A stretch of DNA of 64,000 bases, taken from positions 1 through 64,000 of the forward strand of contig NZ_JAEKFT010000011.1 of assembly GCF_018524365.1 (NCBI RefSeq), read 5' to 3'. Below the pieces are notes generated by a model. That model was given only the letters and a program-made list of their open reading frames with translations, searched no databases and was not told the origin of the DNA. This stretch comes from Denitromonas iodatirespirans. GTDB taxonomy: Bacteria > Pseudomonadota > Gammaproteobacteria > Burkholderiales > Rhodocyclaceae. Below, piece after piece: positions 47,858 to 57,061 of the stretch (its first letter is position 1; every line of letters begins with the position of its first letter). Made by a program: the position numbers and the translations under genes.

Positions 47858-48628
47858 GTGCGCTACCAGCTCGAACTGTTCTTCACCGCACTGGGCTTTT
47901 TCACCCGCATTCCGGTGCCGGGCTGGGTGCCGTATTCGCCCGAACGGCTCAACCACGCGGCGCGCTACTTCCCGTGGGTCGGCATCGTGGTGGGTGCGGC
48001 GGGGGCGGCGGTGTTCTGGTTTGCGCGCCAGTGGCTGCCGGCCAGCCTGTCGGTGATTCTGTCGATGGCCGCCACGATCCGCCTCACCGGCGCGTTTCAC
48101 GAAGACGGCTGGGCCGACACCTGCGACGGCCTCGGCGGCGGCTGGGACAAGGCCCAGGCGCTCACCATCATGAAAGACTCGCGCATCGGCAGCTACGGTG
48201 CGACGGGCCTGGTGCTGATGCTGCTGGCCAAGGCGGCGGCGCTGGTCGAGATCGCCGCACACGGCATCCCCATGGCCATCGTGGCGATGATCGCCGCCCA
48301 CGCGCTCTCGCGCCTGGCCTCGACCAGCCTGATCCACACGCTACGCTATGTGCGCGAGGACGAGACCAGCAAGTCAAAGCCCCTGGCCAAACAACTGACG
48401 CCCCTGGAACTGTGGATCGCCGGCGTCGGCGGCCTGCTGCCGCTGCTGTTGCTCGGCCCCATCGAGGCGCTCGGCGCCGTGGTCGCCGTGATCATCGTCA
48501 CCGCCTGGGCCGCCCGCATGTTCGTGCACCGCCTCGGCGGCTACACCGGCGACTGCCTCGGCGCGGCTCAGCAACTGGCCGAGCTGGCCACCTATCTCGG
48601 AATCCTGATCGCATGGAACTCTATCTGA
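47858..48628 (+). CDS. cobS: CobS, adenosylcobinamide-GDP ribazoletransferase
   Basis: A 256-aa membrane enzyme that joins adenosylcobinamide-GDP and alpha-ribazole to form cobalamin. It begins [21 protein letters not shown] from GTG 47858. [39 protein letters not shown] is the diagnostic Asp-rich active-site block, followed by several membrane helices and [17 protein letters not shown]. It overlaps cobC by 16 bp. Confidence 0.95.
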   Translation: MRYQLELFFTALGFFTRIPVPGWVPYSPERLNHAARYFPWVGIVVGAAGAAVFWFARQWLPASLSVILSMAATIRLTGAFHEDGWADTCDGLGGGWDKAQALTIMKDSRIGSYGATGLVLMLLAKAAALVEIAAHGIPMAIVAMIAAHALSRLASTSLIHTLRYVREDETSKSKPLAKQLTPLELWIAGVGGLLPLLLLGPIEALGAVVAVIIVTAWAARMFVHRLGGYTGDCLGAAQQLAELATYLGILIAWNSI

Positions 48629-49161
48629 TCCGCCATCCGCGCCCGGACGTGGCGCCCGGCGTGTGCTACGGCCAGACCGATGTCGGCCTGGCCGAATCGG
48701 CCGCCGAGGTGGCCGCGCGGCTCAAACCCTTGCTGCCCGCCAGCTACACCCTGCACAGCAGCCCGCTGCAACGTGCCCACCGTCTGGCCTGCGAACTGGG
48801 CGAAGCGGCAGTCGATGTGCGCCTGCAGGAGATCAGCTTCGGCCAGTGGGAAGGGCAGAGCTTCGAGGCCATCGGCAGCGCCATCGACGACTGGTCGAAA
48901 GACCCGCTCAACTTCCGCCCGCCCGGCGGCGAGACCCCGCTGGAAATGGCGGCCCGCGTGCGCGACTGGATGGAAGCGGCGCTCGACCCGACAGCGCCCG
49001 CCCATGTGGTGGTCGGCCACGGCGGCCCGCTGCGCGTCATCGCCGGGCAGCTGCTGGGGCTGGCGCCGGAGCGCTGGCTGGCGCTCGACTTCGCTTGCGG
49101 CCAGACCACCCGGCTGGACATCCACGCCTGGGGCGTGACGCTCAAGTGGTTCAACCGGTAG
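48613..49161 (+). CDS. cobC: CobC-like alpha-ribazole phosphatase
   Basis: A 182-aa histidine-phosphatase-superfamily enzyme. The catalytic motif is LIRHPRPD, with Pro in place of the Gly of the usual RHG, as in CobC subgroups. [30 protein letters not shown] and [11 protein letters not shown] follow. It starts inside cobS, so the two are translationally coupled. It removes phosphate from alpha-ribazole-5-phosphate or cobalamin-5-phosphate. Confidence 0.9.
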   Translation: MELYLIRHPRPDVAPGVCYGQTDVGLAESAAEVAARLKPLLPASYTLHSSPLQRAHRLACELGEAAVDVRLQEISFGQWEGQSFEAIGSAIDDWSKDPLNFRPPGGETPLEMAARVRDWMEAALDPTAPAHVVVGHGGPLRVIAGQLLGLAPERWLALDFACGQTTRLDIHAWGVTLKWFNR

Positions 49162-49234
49162 CCGGCGCGGGGCTCCGGTATACTCCGCCCCTGATCCGCG
49201 CCGACCGCCGGCGCCACGCGGCGACACCTGCCGC

Positions 49235-49921
49235 GTGTTAAACGCCCTTGAGCACCTCGTGGCCAAAGACATCTCCACTCCGATCGGTCGTTTCCGCGCC
49301 TGGCTCGACATGCATGTGGTCGACCACGGCTTCGTCCGGTCCATCTACAACAACTTCCACGCCCTGGGCGGCGGCATGTACCGCAGCAGCCAGCCCAGCC
49401 CGGCACAGATCCACCGCTACCACCGCAAGTACGGCCTGCGGACCATCCTCAACCTGCGCGGCGAGAGCGAGTTCGGCTCCTACGCACTGGAGCGCCAGGT
49501 GTGCGACGAGCTCGGCATCGCCTTCATCGACGCCAAGCTGTTCTCCCGCGGCGCGCCGAGCCGGGCGCGCATCCACATGCTCAAGGATCTGTTCGATTCG
49601 ATCGAGTACCCGGCGCTGATGCACTGCAAGTCCGGCGCCGACCGCGCCGGCATCGCCGCCGCGCTCTACCGCATCCTCCACCTCGGCCACCCGGTGAGCG
49701 ACACCATGAGCGAGTTGCACTGGCGCTACGGCCACTCCAAGAAGGCGCGCACCGGCGTGCTGGATTTCTTTCTTGCCAGCTATGTGGCCTACAACGAGAA
49801 AACGCCCATCGACTTCATGGCATGGGTGGATACGGTCTATGACGATGAAGCGCTCAAGCGCCAGTTCCGCTCGGATGGCTGGTCGAGCCTGATCGTCGAC
49901 AAGGTCTTGCATAGAGAATGA
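49235..49921 (+). CDS. Tyrosine/dual-specificity phosphatase-family protein
   Basis: 228 aa from GTG 49235. The P-loop motif is HCKSGADRAG with Cys131 and Arg137 (HCX5R). YRSSQPSPAQIHRYHRKYGLRTILNLRGE is the DSP/SIW14-like N-terminal block. No signal peptide or membrane helix is visible. It overlaps the msbA-like gene by 4 bp, suggesting a shared envelope function such as lipid or glycan phosphate removal, but the substrate is unknown. A TATACT at 49179-49184 may be its -10 box. Confidence 0.85.
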   Translation: MLNALEHLVAKDISTPIGRFRAWLDMHVVDHGFVRSIYNNFHALGGGMYRSSQPSPAQIHRYHRKYGLRTILNLRGESEFGSYALERQVCDELGIAFIDAKLFSRGAPSRARIHMLKDLFDSIEYPALMHCKSGADRAGIAAALYRILHLGHPVSDTMSELHWRYGHSKKARTGVLDFFLASYVAYNEKTPIDFMAWVDTVYDDEALKRQFRSDGWSSLIVDKVLHRE

Positions 49922-51675
49922 AAGAAGGCATCGCCCTCTACCGCCGCCTGCTCGGCAGCATCCTGCCCTACCGCAAGGTGGTGGCGCTGTCGGTGCTGGC
50001 GATGATCGCCGCCGCCTCGCTCGAGCCGGTGCTGCCGGCGCTGCTCAAGCCGCTGATCGACGAGAGCCTGATCGGCAAGAGCGAGACCGCGCAGTGGAAG
50101 GTGCCGCTCTTCCTGATGCTGGCCTTTCTCGGCAAGGGCATTGCCGAATACCTGTCGAGCGTGTCGAGCCAGTGGGTGGCCAACAAGGCCATCACCGACC
50201 TGCGCCAGCAGGTGTTCCGCCACCAGATGCACTTGCCCATCTCGGCCCACCAGGCCGAGGCGCAGGGACGCATGCTCTCACGCATCCTCTACGACATCCC
50301 GCAAGTCGGCAGCGCGCTGTCCAATGCCTGGATCATCGTGGTGCGCGACACCCTGGTGGTCATCGGCCTGACCGGCTACCTGGTGTGGACCGCCTGGGAG
50401 CTGACCCTGCTGCTGCTCATCGTCGCACCGGTGATGGCGGTCATCATCCGCCAGGCCAGCCGCAAGCTGCGCGGCGGCAACCGCGCCATGCAGGCCACCA
50501 CCGGGCGCATGACCGGCGCCGTCGAGGAGAGCCTGAACGGCGTGCGCGAGATCAAGATCTTCGGCGCCCATGACCATGAAAACAGCCGCTTCGCCGAGAT
50601 CTCCGAGCGCCTGCGCAAGGAGACCATGCGCACCGTGCGCGTCTCGGCCGCCAACGTGCCGATCGTGCAGATCGTCGCCGCTACCGCGGTGTCGCTGGTG
50701 ATCTGGGCCGCCTCCGCACTGTCGGCCGAGAATCGCCTCACGCCCGGCACCTTCGTCGCGTTTGTGGCGGCCATGGCCATGCTGTTCGAACCGATCCGCC
50801 GGCTCACCAATGTGAACAACGTGATCCAGAAAGGCCTGGCCGGCGCGCAGAGCATCTTCGAATTGCTCGACAGCCCCGCCGAGCCGGACACCGCCGGTGG
50901 CGCCGTCGAACGCGGCCGCGGCGCGCTGCGCTTCGAGTCGGTAAATTTCCGCTACGCCGGCCAGAGCCAGTGGGCGGTGAGCGACTTCACGCTCGACATC
51001 CCCACCGGCAAGACGGTTGCGCTGGTCGGCGCCTCGGGGAGCGGCAAGACCACCATCATCCAGCTCATCGCGCGCTTCTTCGACCCCGCCAGCGGCCGCA
51101 TCCTGCTCGACGGCACGCCCCTGCCCGAGCTGCCGCTGGCCGCGCTGCGCGACCAGATCGGCTGGGTCGGCCAGCAGGTGGTGCTGTTCGACGACACCAT
51201 CGCCGCCAACATCGCCTACGGCCGGCCGGATGTGTCACCCGAGGCCATCGAAGCCGCCGCCCGCCATGCCCACGCCATGGAATTCATCGCCAAGCTGCCC
51301 GACGGCCTGGCCACCCGCGTCGGCGCCAACGGCAGCCAGCTCTCCGGCGGCCAGCGCCAGCGCGTCGCCATCGCCCGCGCCTTCCTGAAAGACGCGCCGA
51401 TCCTGCTGCTCGACGAGGCCACCTCGGCGCTCGACAACGAGTCCGAACGCGCCGTCAAGGATGCCCTCGTCGAACTGCGCCAGAACCGCACCGTGCTGGT
51501 CGTGGCGCACCGGCTATCGACCATCCGCGACGCCGACCTGATCGTGGTGATGGAACACGGCCGCATCGTCGAGCAAGGCACCCACACGTCGCTCGCCAAC
51601 GCGGGCGGCGCCTATGCACGGCTGCTGGCCAGTGGCGAAGGGGTGGTGGTCGATGAGGAAGCAGCTGCGCCGTAA
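49918..51675 (+). CDS. msbA: MsbA-type lipid/polysaccharide ABC exporter
   Basis: A 585-aa half-transporter with a six-helix exporter domain (residues about 10-325) and an ATPase domain. Walker A is GASGSGKTT, the signature is [16 protein letters not shown], Walker B is ILLLDEATSALD and the H-loop is VVAHRLSTIRDAD. AVEESLNGVREIKIFGAHDHE is a typical intracellular loop. It best fits the MsbA group that flips lipid A-core. Other lipid-linked glycan exporters share these motifs, and the nearby glycan locus leaves that option open. Confidence 0.88.
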   Translation: MKEGIALYRRLLGSILPYRKVVALSVLAMIAAASLEPVLPALLKPLIDESLIGKSETAQWKVPLFLMLAFLGKGIAEYLSSVSSQWVANKAITDLRQQVFRHQMHLPISAHQAEAQGRMLSRILYDIPQVGSALSNAWIIVVRDTLVVIGLTGYLVWTAWELTLLLLIVAPVMAVIIRQASRKLRGGNRAMQATTGRMTGAVEESLNGVREIKIFGAHDHENSRFAEISERLRKETMRTVRVSAANVPIVQIVAATAVSLVIWAASALSAENRLTPGTFVAFVAAMAMLFEPIRRLTNVNNVIQKGLAGAQSIFELLDSPAEPDTAGGAVERGRGALRFESVNFRYAGQSQWAVSDFTLDIPTGKTVALVGASGSGKTTIIQLIARFFDPASGRILLDGTPLPELPLAALRDQIGWVGQQVVLFDDTIAANIAYGRPDVSPEAIEAAARHAHAMEFIAKLPDGLATRVGANGSQLSGGQRQRVAIARAFLKDAPILLLDEATSALDNESERAVKDALVELRQNRTVLVVAHRLSTIRDADLIVVMEHGRIVEQGTHTSLANAGGAYARLLASGEGVVVDEEAAAP

Positions 51676-51681
51676 CGCCCC

Positions 51682-51703
51682 GGCGGGTTGAAACCCGCCC
51701 TAC
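51682..51703. repeat. Dispersed palindromic repeat arm
   Basis: A second occurrence of the arm found at 25766-25787 (GGCGGGTTGAAACCCGCCC then TAC), just after the msbA stop. Only one arm is present here. Confidence 0.8.
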
Positions 51704-51711
51704 GCAACGCC

Positions 51712-51822
51712 GTAGCCCGGATTCAGCATAGCGGAATCCGGGAGCAGTGGTTGATTACGCTCGGTACGTCATCGGTCGATCAACGACCCACCCCGGATTC
51801 CGCTACGCTGCATCCGGGCTAC
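51712..51822. repeat. Long inverted repeat between msbA and sulfotransferase genes
   Basis: 31-bp arms at 51712-51742 and 51792-51822 pair at 29 of 31 positions around a 49-bp spacer. Each contains GTAGCCCGGAT and CGGAATCCGGG or the complement. It lies between convergent genes and could act as a bidirectional transcription barrier, though no U tract is present. The structure suggests a dispersed repeat family. Confidence 0.82.
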
Positions 51823-51826
51823 GCGG

Positions 51827-52492
51827 TCACGCCTCCGGGTCGAAGGTATACCCAAAGATCTCGATATCCCGCGCAAAGTGCTTCGCCACCACCTCGGCGA
51901 TCTCGTCGCTGTAGTAGCTGCGGTAGTCCTTCTTGCGGTCCTTGGCCTGGCGCTTGTGCTGCAGCTCAGGCGCGCGCACGCCGATGCGGCGGCAGGCTTC
52001 TTCGAAGTCCTCGTGCAGGTGCTCGTAGCGCCCCATGAAATCCACCAGCACCTTGCCGTGCAGGTCGACCACGTAGTCGCTCTGCAGCTCGATGCTGGTG
52101 TCCACATGAAACTGGTAGGGGCGCTCGGGGTCGAGCTTCCAGCGGATGAACTCGTCGAAGGTCTCGATGTGGCTCATCAGGTGCGGACGCTCGCGGCGGA
52201 TGTGGTGGAAGGAGCTGACCTGCAGATCCCACGGGTTGCGCACGAAGACGAACTTGAAGAGCTTGTCGAAGGTCTCGGCCGGCAGCATTTCCTTGGCGGC
52301 GATGATTTTGGAGTGGCGCGGGAACTTGATGCCCAGCCGATGCCCGGACAGCGACGACAGCCGCGAGCACAAGAACTGCGCGATGAACCACGGATCGCGC
52401 AGGCGCAGCGGGCGCAGCGAGTCGCGCACCGAGGTGCCACCGGTCTTGGCGATGTGCACGAACAGGAAGTTGTATTTCAGCGACAGCAGCAT
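51827..52492 (-). CDS. Sulfotransferase-family protein
   Basis: 221 aa resembling carbohydrate sulfotransferases (Sulfotransfer_2 type). The 5' phosphosulfate loop is HIAKTGGTSV (residues 13-22) and the 3' phosphate-binding block is FVFVRNPWDLQVSSFHH. LVDFMGRYEHLHEDFEEACRRIGV near the C-terminus is also family-like. It is the last gene of a minus-strand cluster with three glycosyltransferases, starting one base before the preceding stop. A role in sulfating a surface glycan is inferred. Confidence 0.85.
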   Translation of the reverse strand: MLLSLKYNFLFVHIAKTGGTSVRDSLRPLRLRDPWFIAQFLCSRLSSLSGHRLGIKFPRHSKIIAAKEMLPAETFDKLFKFVFVRNPWDLQVSSFHHIRRERPHLMSHIETFDEFIRWKLDPERPYQFHVDTSIELQSDYVVDLHGKVLVDFMGRYEHLHEDFEEACRRIGVRAPELQHKRQAKDRKKDYRSYYSDEIAEVVAKHFARDIEIFGYTFDPEA

Positions 52493-53644
52493 TCAAAGCT
52501 CTCCATGGCCCGCATCGGCCTCACGGGGCGCATTGTCGCCCGCCTCTGCGTCCAAGCCCAGCGCAGCGAGATAGGCGCTGGCCGAGGCCTCGCGTGAATA
52601 CTCGGCCACCGCCGACTTGAGCACCTCGGCCGGCAGCGGCGCGGCGAGCGTGTCGATCATCGCCTGCCCCAGCCCGGCGGCGTCGCCGACCGGCACCAGC
52701 GCACCAAACCGCCCCCCCGCCAGCACCTCGCGCGGCCCGCTCGGGCAGTCGGTGGCCACGCTCGGCACACCGAGCGCCAGCGCCTCGGTGAGCACATTGG
52801 GCGAGCCCTCCCAGGCGGAACTGAGCACGAACAGGTCGGCCTTGGCCATCCAGGCATAGGGGTTGGGCGTAAAGCCCGGCAGCGCGATAGCGTCGGCCAC
52901 GCCCAATTCGACGGCCAGGGCTTCGAGCGTCTTGCGCTGGCGACCGTCCCCGAGGATCACCAGCCGCGCGGGCCGGGCGCGGCGCAGCACGGCGAAGGCG
53001 CGCACCAGTGTCGGGAAGTCCTTCTGCTCGGTGAGCCGTCCGGCGGCCAGCACCAGCGGCACCGAGCGATCCGCTAGCCAGGGATGGTCCACCGACTCGG
53101 CCGCCATCTCGGCCAGGCGCGGCGTCACCACCGGATTGCGGATCACGCCAAGCTGCGCCGCCGGCAGGCCGGTGAGGCGGGCAGTGTCCTCGCGCACGCC
53201 GTCGGACACGCAGATCACCTTGTCCACCGCCGGGTAGAACCAGCGCATCGGCGCCACCCGCAGCCAACGCGATACACCGGCACGATCCTCCAGCGCTGCC
53301 GACAGATTGGTCCCCAGCCGCCCCACGATGCGCACCGGCACCCGTGCCAGCGCACGCGCCAGCACCGCCGCGCGGATGGCCCGGTCCTTGGCCACCAGCA
53401 TGGCTTGCGGCCGGTGGCGACGCAGATAGCGCATCAGCGGAAACACCGCCAGCCCGCTGTGGCGCACGCCGAGGTCGATCAGCCGCACGCCCTCGGGCAG
53501 GTGGCCCAGATGTGCGCTGTCGGCGCGGATGGCCAGCAGGTCAACCTGCAGGCCGCGCGCGGCAAAGCCCTCGACCAGGTTGAGCACCATGCGCTCGACC
53601 CCGCCCTCGCCGGAGAAGGAGATGAACACCGCCAGCCGGGTCAT
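52493..53644 (-). CDS. Glycosyltransferase, GT4-like (1 of 3)
   Basis: 383 aa. The N-terminal domain begins MTRLAVFISFSGEGGVERMVLNLVEGFAARG. The donor-binding half has AAGRLTEQKDFPTLVRAFA, LVILGDGRQRKTLE, LPGFTPNPYAWMAKADLFVLSSAWEGSPNVLTEALALGVPSVATDCPSGPREVL, with the GT4 EX7E motif. MLVAKDRA and DHPWLA are shared with the two upstream paralogues. It starts at ATG 53644, overlapping the upstream stop by 4 bp. Confidence 0.9.
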   Translation of the reverse strand: MTRLAVFISFSGEGGVERMVLNLVEGFAARGLQVDLLAIRADSAHLGHLPEGVRLIDLGVRHSGLAVFPLMRYLRRHRPQAMLVAKDRAIRAAVLARALARVPVRIVGRLGTNLSAALEDRAGVSRWLRVAPMRWFYPAVDKVICVSDGVREDTARLTGLPAAQLGVIRNPVVTPRLAEMAAESVDHPWLADRSVPLVLAAGRLTEQKDFPTLVRAFAVLRRARPARLVILGDGRQRKTLEALAVELGVADAIALPGFTPNPYAWMAKADLFVLSSAWEGSPNVLTEALALGVPSVATDCPSGPREVLAGGRFGALVPVGDAAGLGQAMIDTLAAPLPAEVLKSAVAEYSREASASAYLAALGLDAEAGDNAPREADAGHGEL

Positions 53645-54750
53645 TGAAATTCCTTGAAACCAAGCGCCGCCAGATAGGCGCGCGCACTGGCCGAGTCGGA
53701 GTACCCCGCCACCGCCGCCCGCGATTGCGCCGCCGGCACGGGCTGTTCGAGCTGGCGACGCAGGCCGTCTGCCAGCGCGGCCACATCGCCCACCGGCACC
53801 AGCGGGCCGACCGCGCCACCGGCCAGCACTTCGCGCGGGCCGCTCGGGCAGTCGCAGGCCACCGACGGCGCGCCCAGCGCCAAGGCCTCGATCAGCACCA
53901 CCGGCATGCCCTCCCAGCGCGAGCACAGCGCGAACACCGCGGCGCGCGCCATGTACGGATACGGATTGGCCACGAACCCGGGCAGCGCCACATCGTCGGC
54001 CACGCCCAGCTCGGCGGCGAGACGCTCCAGCTCGCCACGGCGGCGCCCCTCGCCGAGGATCATCAACCGGCACGGGCGCGCCGCACGCACTTGCGCGAAG
54101 GCGCGCAGCAGCGTGGCGAAGTCCTTGCGTTCGGACAGCTCGCCCACGCCGAGAATCACCGGCGGCTCGCCCTCGGCGAACCACGGATGGTCAAGCGCTT
54201 CGGTCGCACGCAACTGCAGGGCCTCGGTGAGGATCGGGCTCGGCACCACATGGATGCGCTCGCGCGGTAGGCGCGCGAAGGCGGCCAGATCGTCCGCCGC
54301 CCCGGCCGAGGGCACCAGCAGCGCGTCGGCGGCCGGGTAGCACCAGCGCATCGACAGCGTCTGCATCCAGCGGTCCATCGCCCCCCGACTGGCCAGATTG
54401 ACCGACACCGTGGTGCCCTGGCGCAGCCCAACCCGTGTCGGCACCCGCGCCAACGCCCGCGCCAGCAAGGCCGCCCGATTGACCCGGTCCTTGTCCGACA
54501 GCATCGCCTGCGGCCGCTCGCGGCGCAGGTAGCGGATCAGCGCCGGAATGGCGGAATTGACATGATGCGCGCCCAGCGGCAGATGTCGCGCGCCCTCGGG
54601 GAGTTGATCGAAATGCGGGCCGTGGCCCTCAATGCCGAGTACATCCACCGTCACCCCGAGCCGGGCGATGGCCGGCACCAAATTGCGCAACACCCGGTCG
54701 ACGCCGCTGTGTCCGGAGGTGGCGGCGAAGATGGCCAGATCGGTGCTCAT
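53641..54750 (-). CDS. Glycosyltransferase, GT4-like (2 of 3)
   Basis: A 369-aa paralogue of its neighbours. It has SGHSGVDRVLRNLVPAIARLG, MLSDKDRVNRAALLARALARVP, DHPWFAEGEPPVILGVGELSERKDF, LMILGEGRRRGELE and SRWEGMPVVLIEALALGAPSVACDCPSGPREVLAGG. Overlaps of 4 bp on both sides imply one transcript. Sugar donor and acceptor cannot be read from sequence. Confidence 0.9.
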   Translation of the reverse strand: MSTDLAIFAATSGHSGVDRVLRNLVPAIARLGVTVDVLGIEGHGPHFDQLPEGARHLPLGAHHVNSAIPALIRYLRRERPQAMLSDKDRVNRAALLARALARVPTRVGLRQGTTVSVNLASRGAMDRWMQTLSMRWCYPAADALLVPSAGAADDLAAFARLPRERIHVVPSPILTEALQLRATEALDHPWFAEGEPPVILGVGELSERKDFATLLRAFAQVRAARPCRLMILGEGRRRGELERLAAELGVADDVALPGFVANPYPYMARAAVFALCSRWEGMPVVLIEALALGAPSVACDCPSGPREVLAGGAVGPLVPVGDVAALADGLRRQLEQPVPAAQSRAAVAGYSDSASARAYLAALGFKEFQ

Positions 54751-55859
54751 GGGTTCGCCTCGGCCAGCAGGGTGTCGAACAACGCGTGATAGCGCTCGGC
54801 GCAGGTAGCGGCGGAATACTCTTGCACCGCCTCACGCCGGCGGTCGGCATCGCCCGGCGCATCCAGCGTCGCCAGCATCGCCGCTGCCATAGCCTCGGCG
54901 TCATCCACCGGCACCAGCGGCGCCACCTCGCCGCCGCGCAACACCTCGCGCGGCCCGGCCGGGCAGTCGGTCGACACTACCGGCACGCCGAGCGCCAGCG
55001 CCTCGGTGAGCGCGTTGGGTGAGCCTTCGCGCCGTGACGAGAGCACGAACAAGGCCGCGCGGGCCAAGTAGCGATAGGGGTTGGCGTCGAAGCCCGGCAG
55101 GGCGATATCCTCAGCGACGCCAAGGCGCGACGCCTGCGCTTCGAGCTCGCCGCGCAGACGCCCCTCGCCCAGAATCATCAGCCGCGCCGGGCGCCGGGCG
55201 CGCACGCGGGCAAAGGCGTCGAGCAGCACATCGAAGCCCTTGACTTGCCCCAGCCGCCCCACGCCCAGAATGACCGGCGGCTGGCCTGGCGCAAACCACG
55301 GATGGTCGAGCGGCGCCTCGGCCTGCGACTGCAACTGCGACGTCACCACCGGATTACGGATCAGGTGCATGCGCCCGGCGGGCAGACCGGCGGCCTTGGC
55401 CACGTCGGCCACCACCTCGGCCGAATTGCCGACTATCGCATCGGCCGCCCGGTACACCCGGCGCACCCGCGCCCTTGCCCGCCAGCGGCTGAAGGGACGC
55501 AGCTCGGCAAAGCGCGCGCTGTAACTGGTCCCCGGCCGCATGACGATGCGCACCGGCACCCCGGACAGCCGGCGTGCGAGTTGCATCGCCAGGCCGGCGC
55601 GGTCCTTGCCGCACAAGACCACATCGGGCAGCTCGGTGCGCAGGTAGCGCCACAACTGGCGCTGCTCGGCGAGCATGCCGCCGCGGGCCGTCTGAACCAG
55701 GCGCACGGCGGGCGCAAGGCTGTCCACATAGGGTGCCTCGCGACTGCGGGTCAGGAAATCCACCGACACCCCGCGCGCGCTCAGTGCGCTGGCCAGATTC
55801 ACGAGCATCCGCTCGGCACCGCCGTCACCGAACGAAGGAATGAAGATGGCAACACGCAT
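54747..55859 (-). CDS. Glycosyltransferase, GT4-like (3 of 3)
   Basis: 370 aa from ATG 55859 (MRVAIFIPSFGDGGAERMLVNLASALSARG). It shares VLCGKDRAGLAMQLARRLSGVPVRI, DHPWFAPGQPPVILGVGRLGQVKGF and SSRREGSPNALTEALALGVPVVSTDCPAGPREVL with the other two. It is first in the minus-strand operon and divergent from the next gene across 119 bp. Confidence 0.9.
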   Translation of the reverse strand: MRVAIFIPSFGDGGAERMLVNLASALSARGVSVDFLTRSREAPYVDSLAPAVRLVQTARGGMLAEQRQLWRYLRTELPDVVLCGKDRAGLAMQLARRLSGVPVRIVMRPGTSYSARFAELRPFSRWRARARVRRVYRAADAIVGNSAEVVADVAKAAGLPAGRMHLIRNPVVTSQLQSQAEAPLDHPWFAPGQPPVILGVGRLGQVKGFDVLLDAFARVRARRPARLMILGEGRLRGELEAQASRLGVAEDIALPGFDANPYRYLARAALFVLSSRREGSPNALTEALALGVPVVSTDCPAGPREVLRGGEVAPLVPVDDAEAMAAAMLATLDAPGDADRRREAVQEYSAATCAERYHALFDTLLAEANP

Positions 55860-55978
55860 GCAGGGCTCCGGGACAAGGCTGCGAGTATAGCCGAGGGCAC
55901 CAGCCGCCCCGAAGCGCGGCCGGCGTGGATGCCGTGAGAGCGCGATATACTTGCCGCTTTGATTTTCCACCGGGCGTC

Positions 55979-57061
55979 ATGCCGCACTTCGTCTACCTCG
56001 CCCGCGGACGCCCGCAGCGCCCCCGCGCCAACCTGATCCAGACCCTGCACACGGTCGAGGCGATTGCCAAGGCCGGCGTGGACGTGCGCCTCTACGTGCC
56101 GCCGCTGCCGCGCGGTTTCGACACCGACGGGTTTCTGGCCGGCATGGGCATTCGCCACCCGATCGACCTGCGTGGCGCGCTGACCCTGCACAGCCAATGG
56201 AAGGGCTGGCCCTTCGTGCTCACGCATCGCCGGGAGTTGCGCGCGGCCGATGTCGTCTACACCCGGGTGCCGGACTTTTCAGTGCTGCTGGCGCGTACCG
56301 GACTGCCGCATTTTCTGGAAGTGCATGACACCGAATCGCTGATCGCCGACGGCCTGATCGCCCCCTTGCGCGACGCCGCTGCCCGCGGCCTGCTGCGCGG
56401 GCTGGCCGCCATCAGCGACGCCGGCCGCGAGGCGCTGATGGCGCTGGGATTCGCCGGCGAACGCATCGCCGTCCTGCCCAGCGGCGTCGACCTGGATGCT
56501 TTCAACGCCATCCCCGTGGCCCGCGCGGCCGATTTCGCCGATCCGCACGCGCTGTATGTGGGGCGCATCAGCCGGGATCGCGGCCTGCCGCTGTTCGAAG
56601 CCATCGCCGACGCCGGCTTCCCGGTCACGCTGATCGGCCCGCTCGACCATGTACCGGCCCACCAGAGCCCCCGTCTGCGCATCGAGGACCCGGTGCCGCA
56701 CGCCGAAGTGCCGGCCGCGCTCGCCCGCGGCGCCGTGGCGCTGATGCCCTACCAGGCCGACCTGCGCCATGCCGCCACCATCAGCCCGATCAAGCTCTTC
56801 GAGGCCATGGCGGCTGGCCGCCTGGTGATCGCCTCCGACCTGCCGCCGATCCGCGAAGTGGTCCGCCATGGCGAGAACGGCCTGTTGGTACCGGCCGGCG
56901 ATACATCAGCCTGGATCGCGGCCATGCGCCAGGTCCAGAACGATCCCGCCGCCGCCCAGGCCATGGCCGAGGCCGGCCGCCTGACCGCCCGCGACTATGG
57001 CTGGGACGCCCGCGCCGCGAAACTGCTCGCCTTCGTGCGCGCCCACGGACGACCTTCATGA
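55979..57061 (+). CDS. Glycosyltransferase, GT4-like
   Basis: 360 aa from ATG 55979 (MPHFVYLARGRPQRPRANLIQTLHTVEA). Recognition rests on FLEVHDTESLIADGL, ISDAGREALMALGFAGERIAVLPSGVDLDAF, ALYVGRISRDRGLPLFEAI and SPIKLFEAMAAGRLVIASDLPPIREVVRHGENGLLV. It differs from the minus-strand trio. It is first of a plus-strand run in which successive genes overlap by 4 bp. A TATACT at 55946-55951 may be its -10 box. Confidence 0.88.
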   Translation: MPHFVYLARGRPQRPRANLIQTLHTVEAIAKAGVDVRLYVPPLPRGFDTDGFLAGMGIRHPIDLRGALTLHSQWKGWPFVLTHRRELRAADVVYTRVPDFSVLLARTGLPHFLEVHDTESLIADGLIAPLRDAAARGLLRGLAAISDAGREALMALGFAGERIAVLPSGVDLDAFNAIPVARAADFADPHALYVGRISRDRGLPLFEAIADAGFPVTLIGPLDHVPAHQSPRLRIEDPVPHAEVPAALARGAVALMPYQADLRHAATISPIKLFEAMAAGRLVIASDLPPIREVVRHGENGLLVPAGDTSAWIAAMRQVQNDPAAAQAMAEAGRLTARDYGWDARAAKLLAFVRAHGRPS

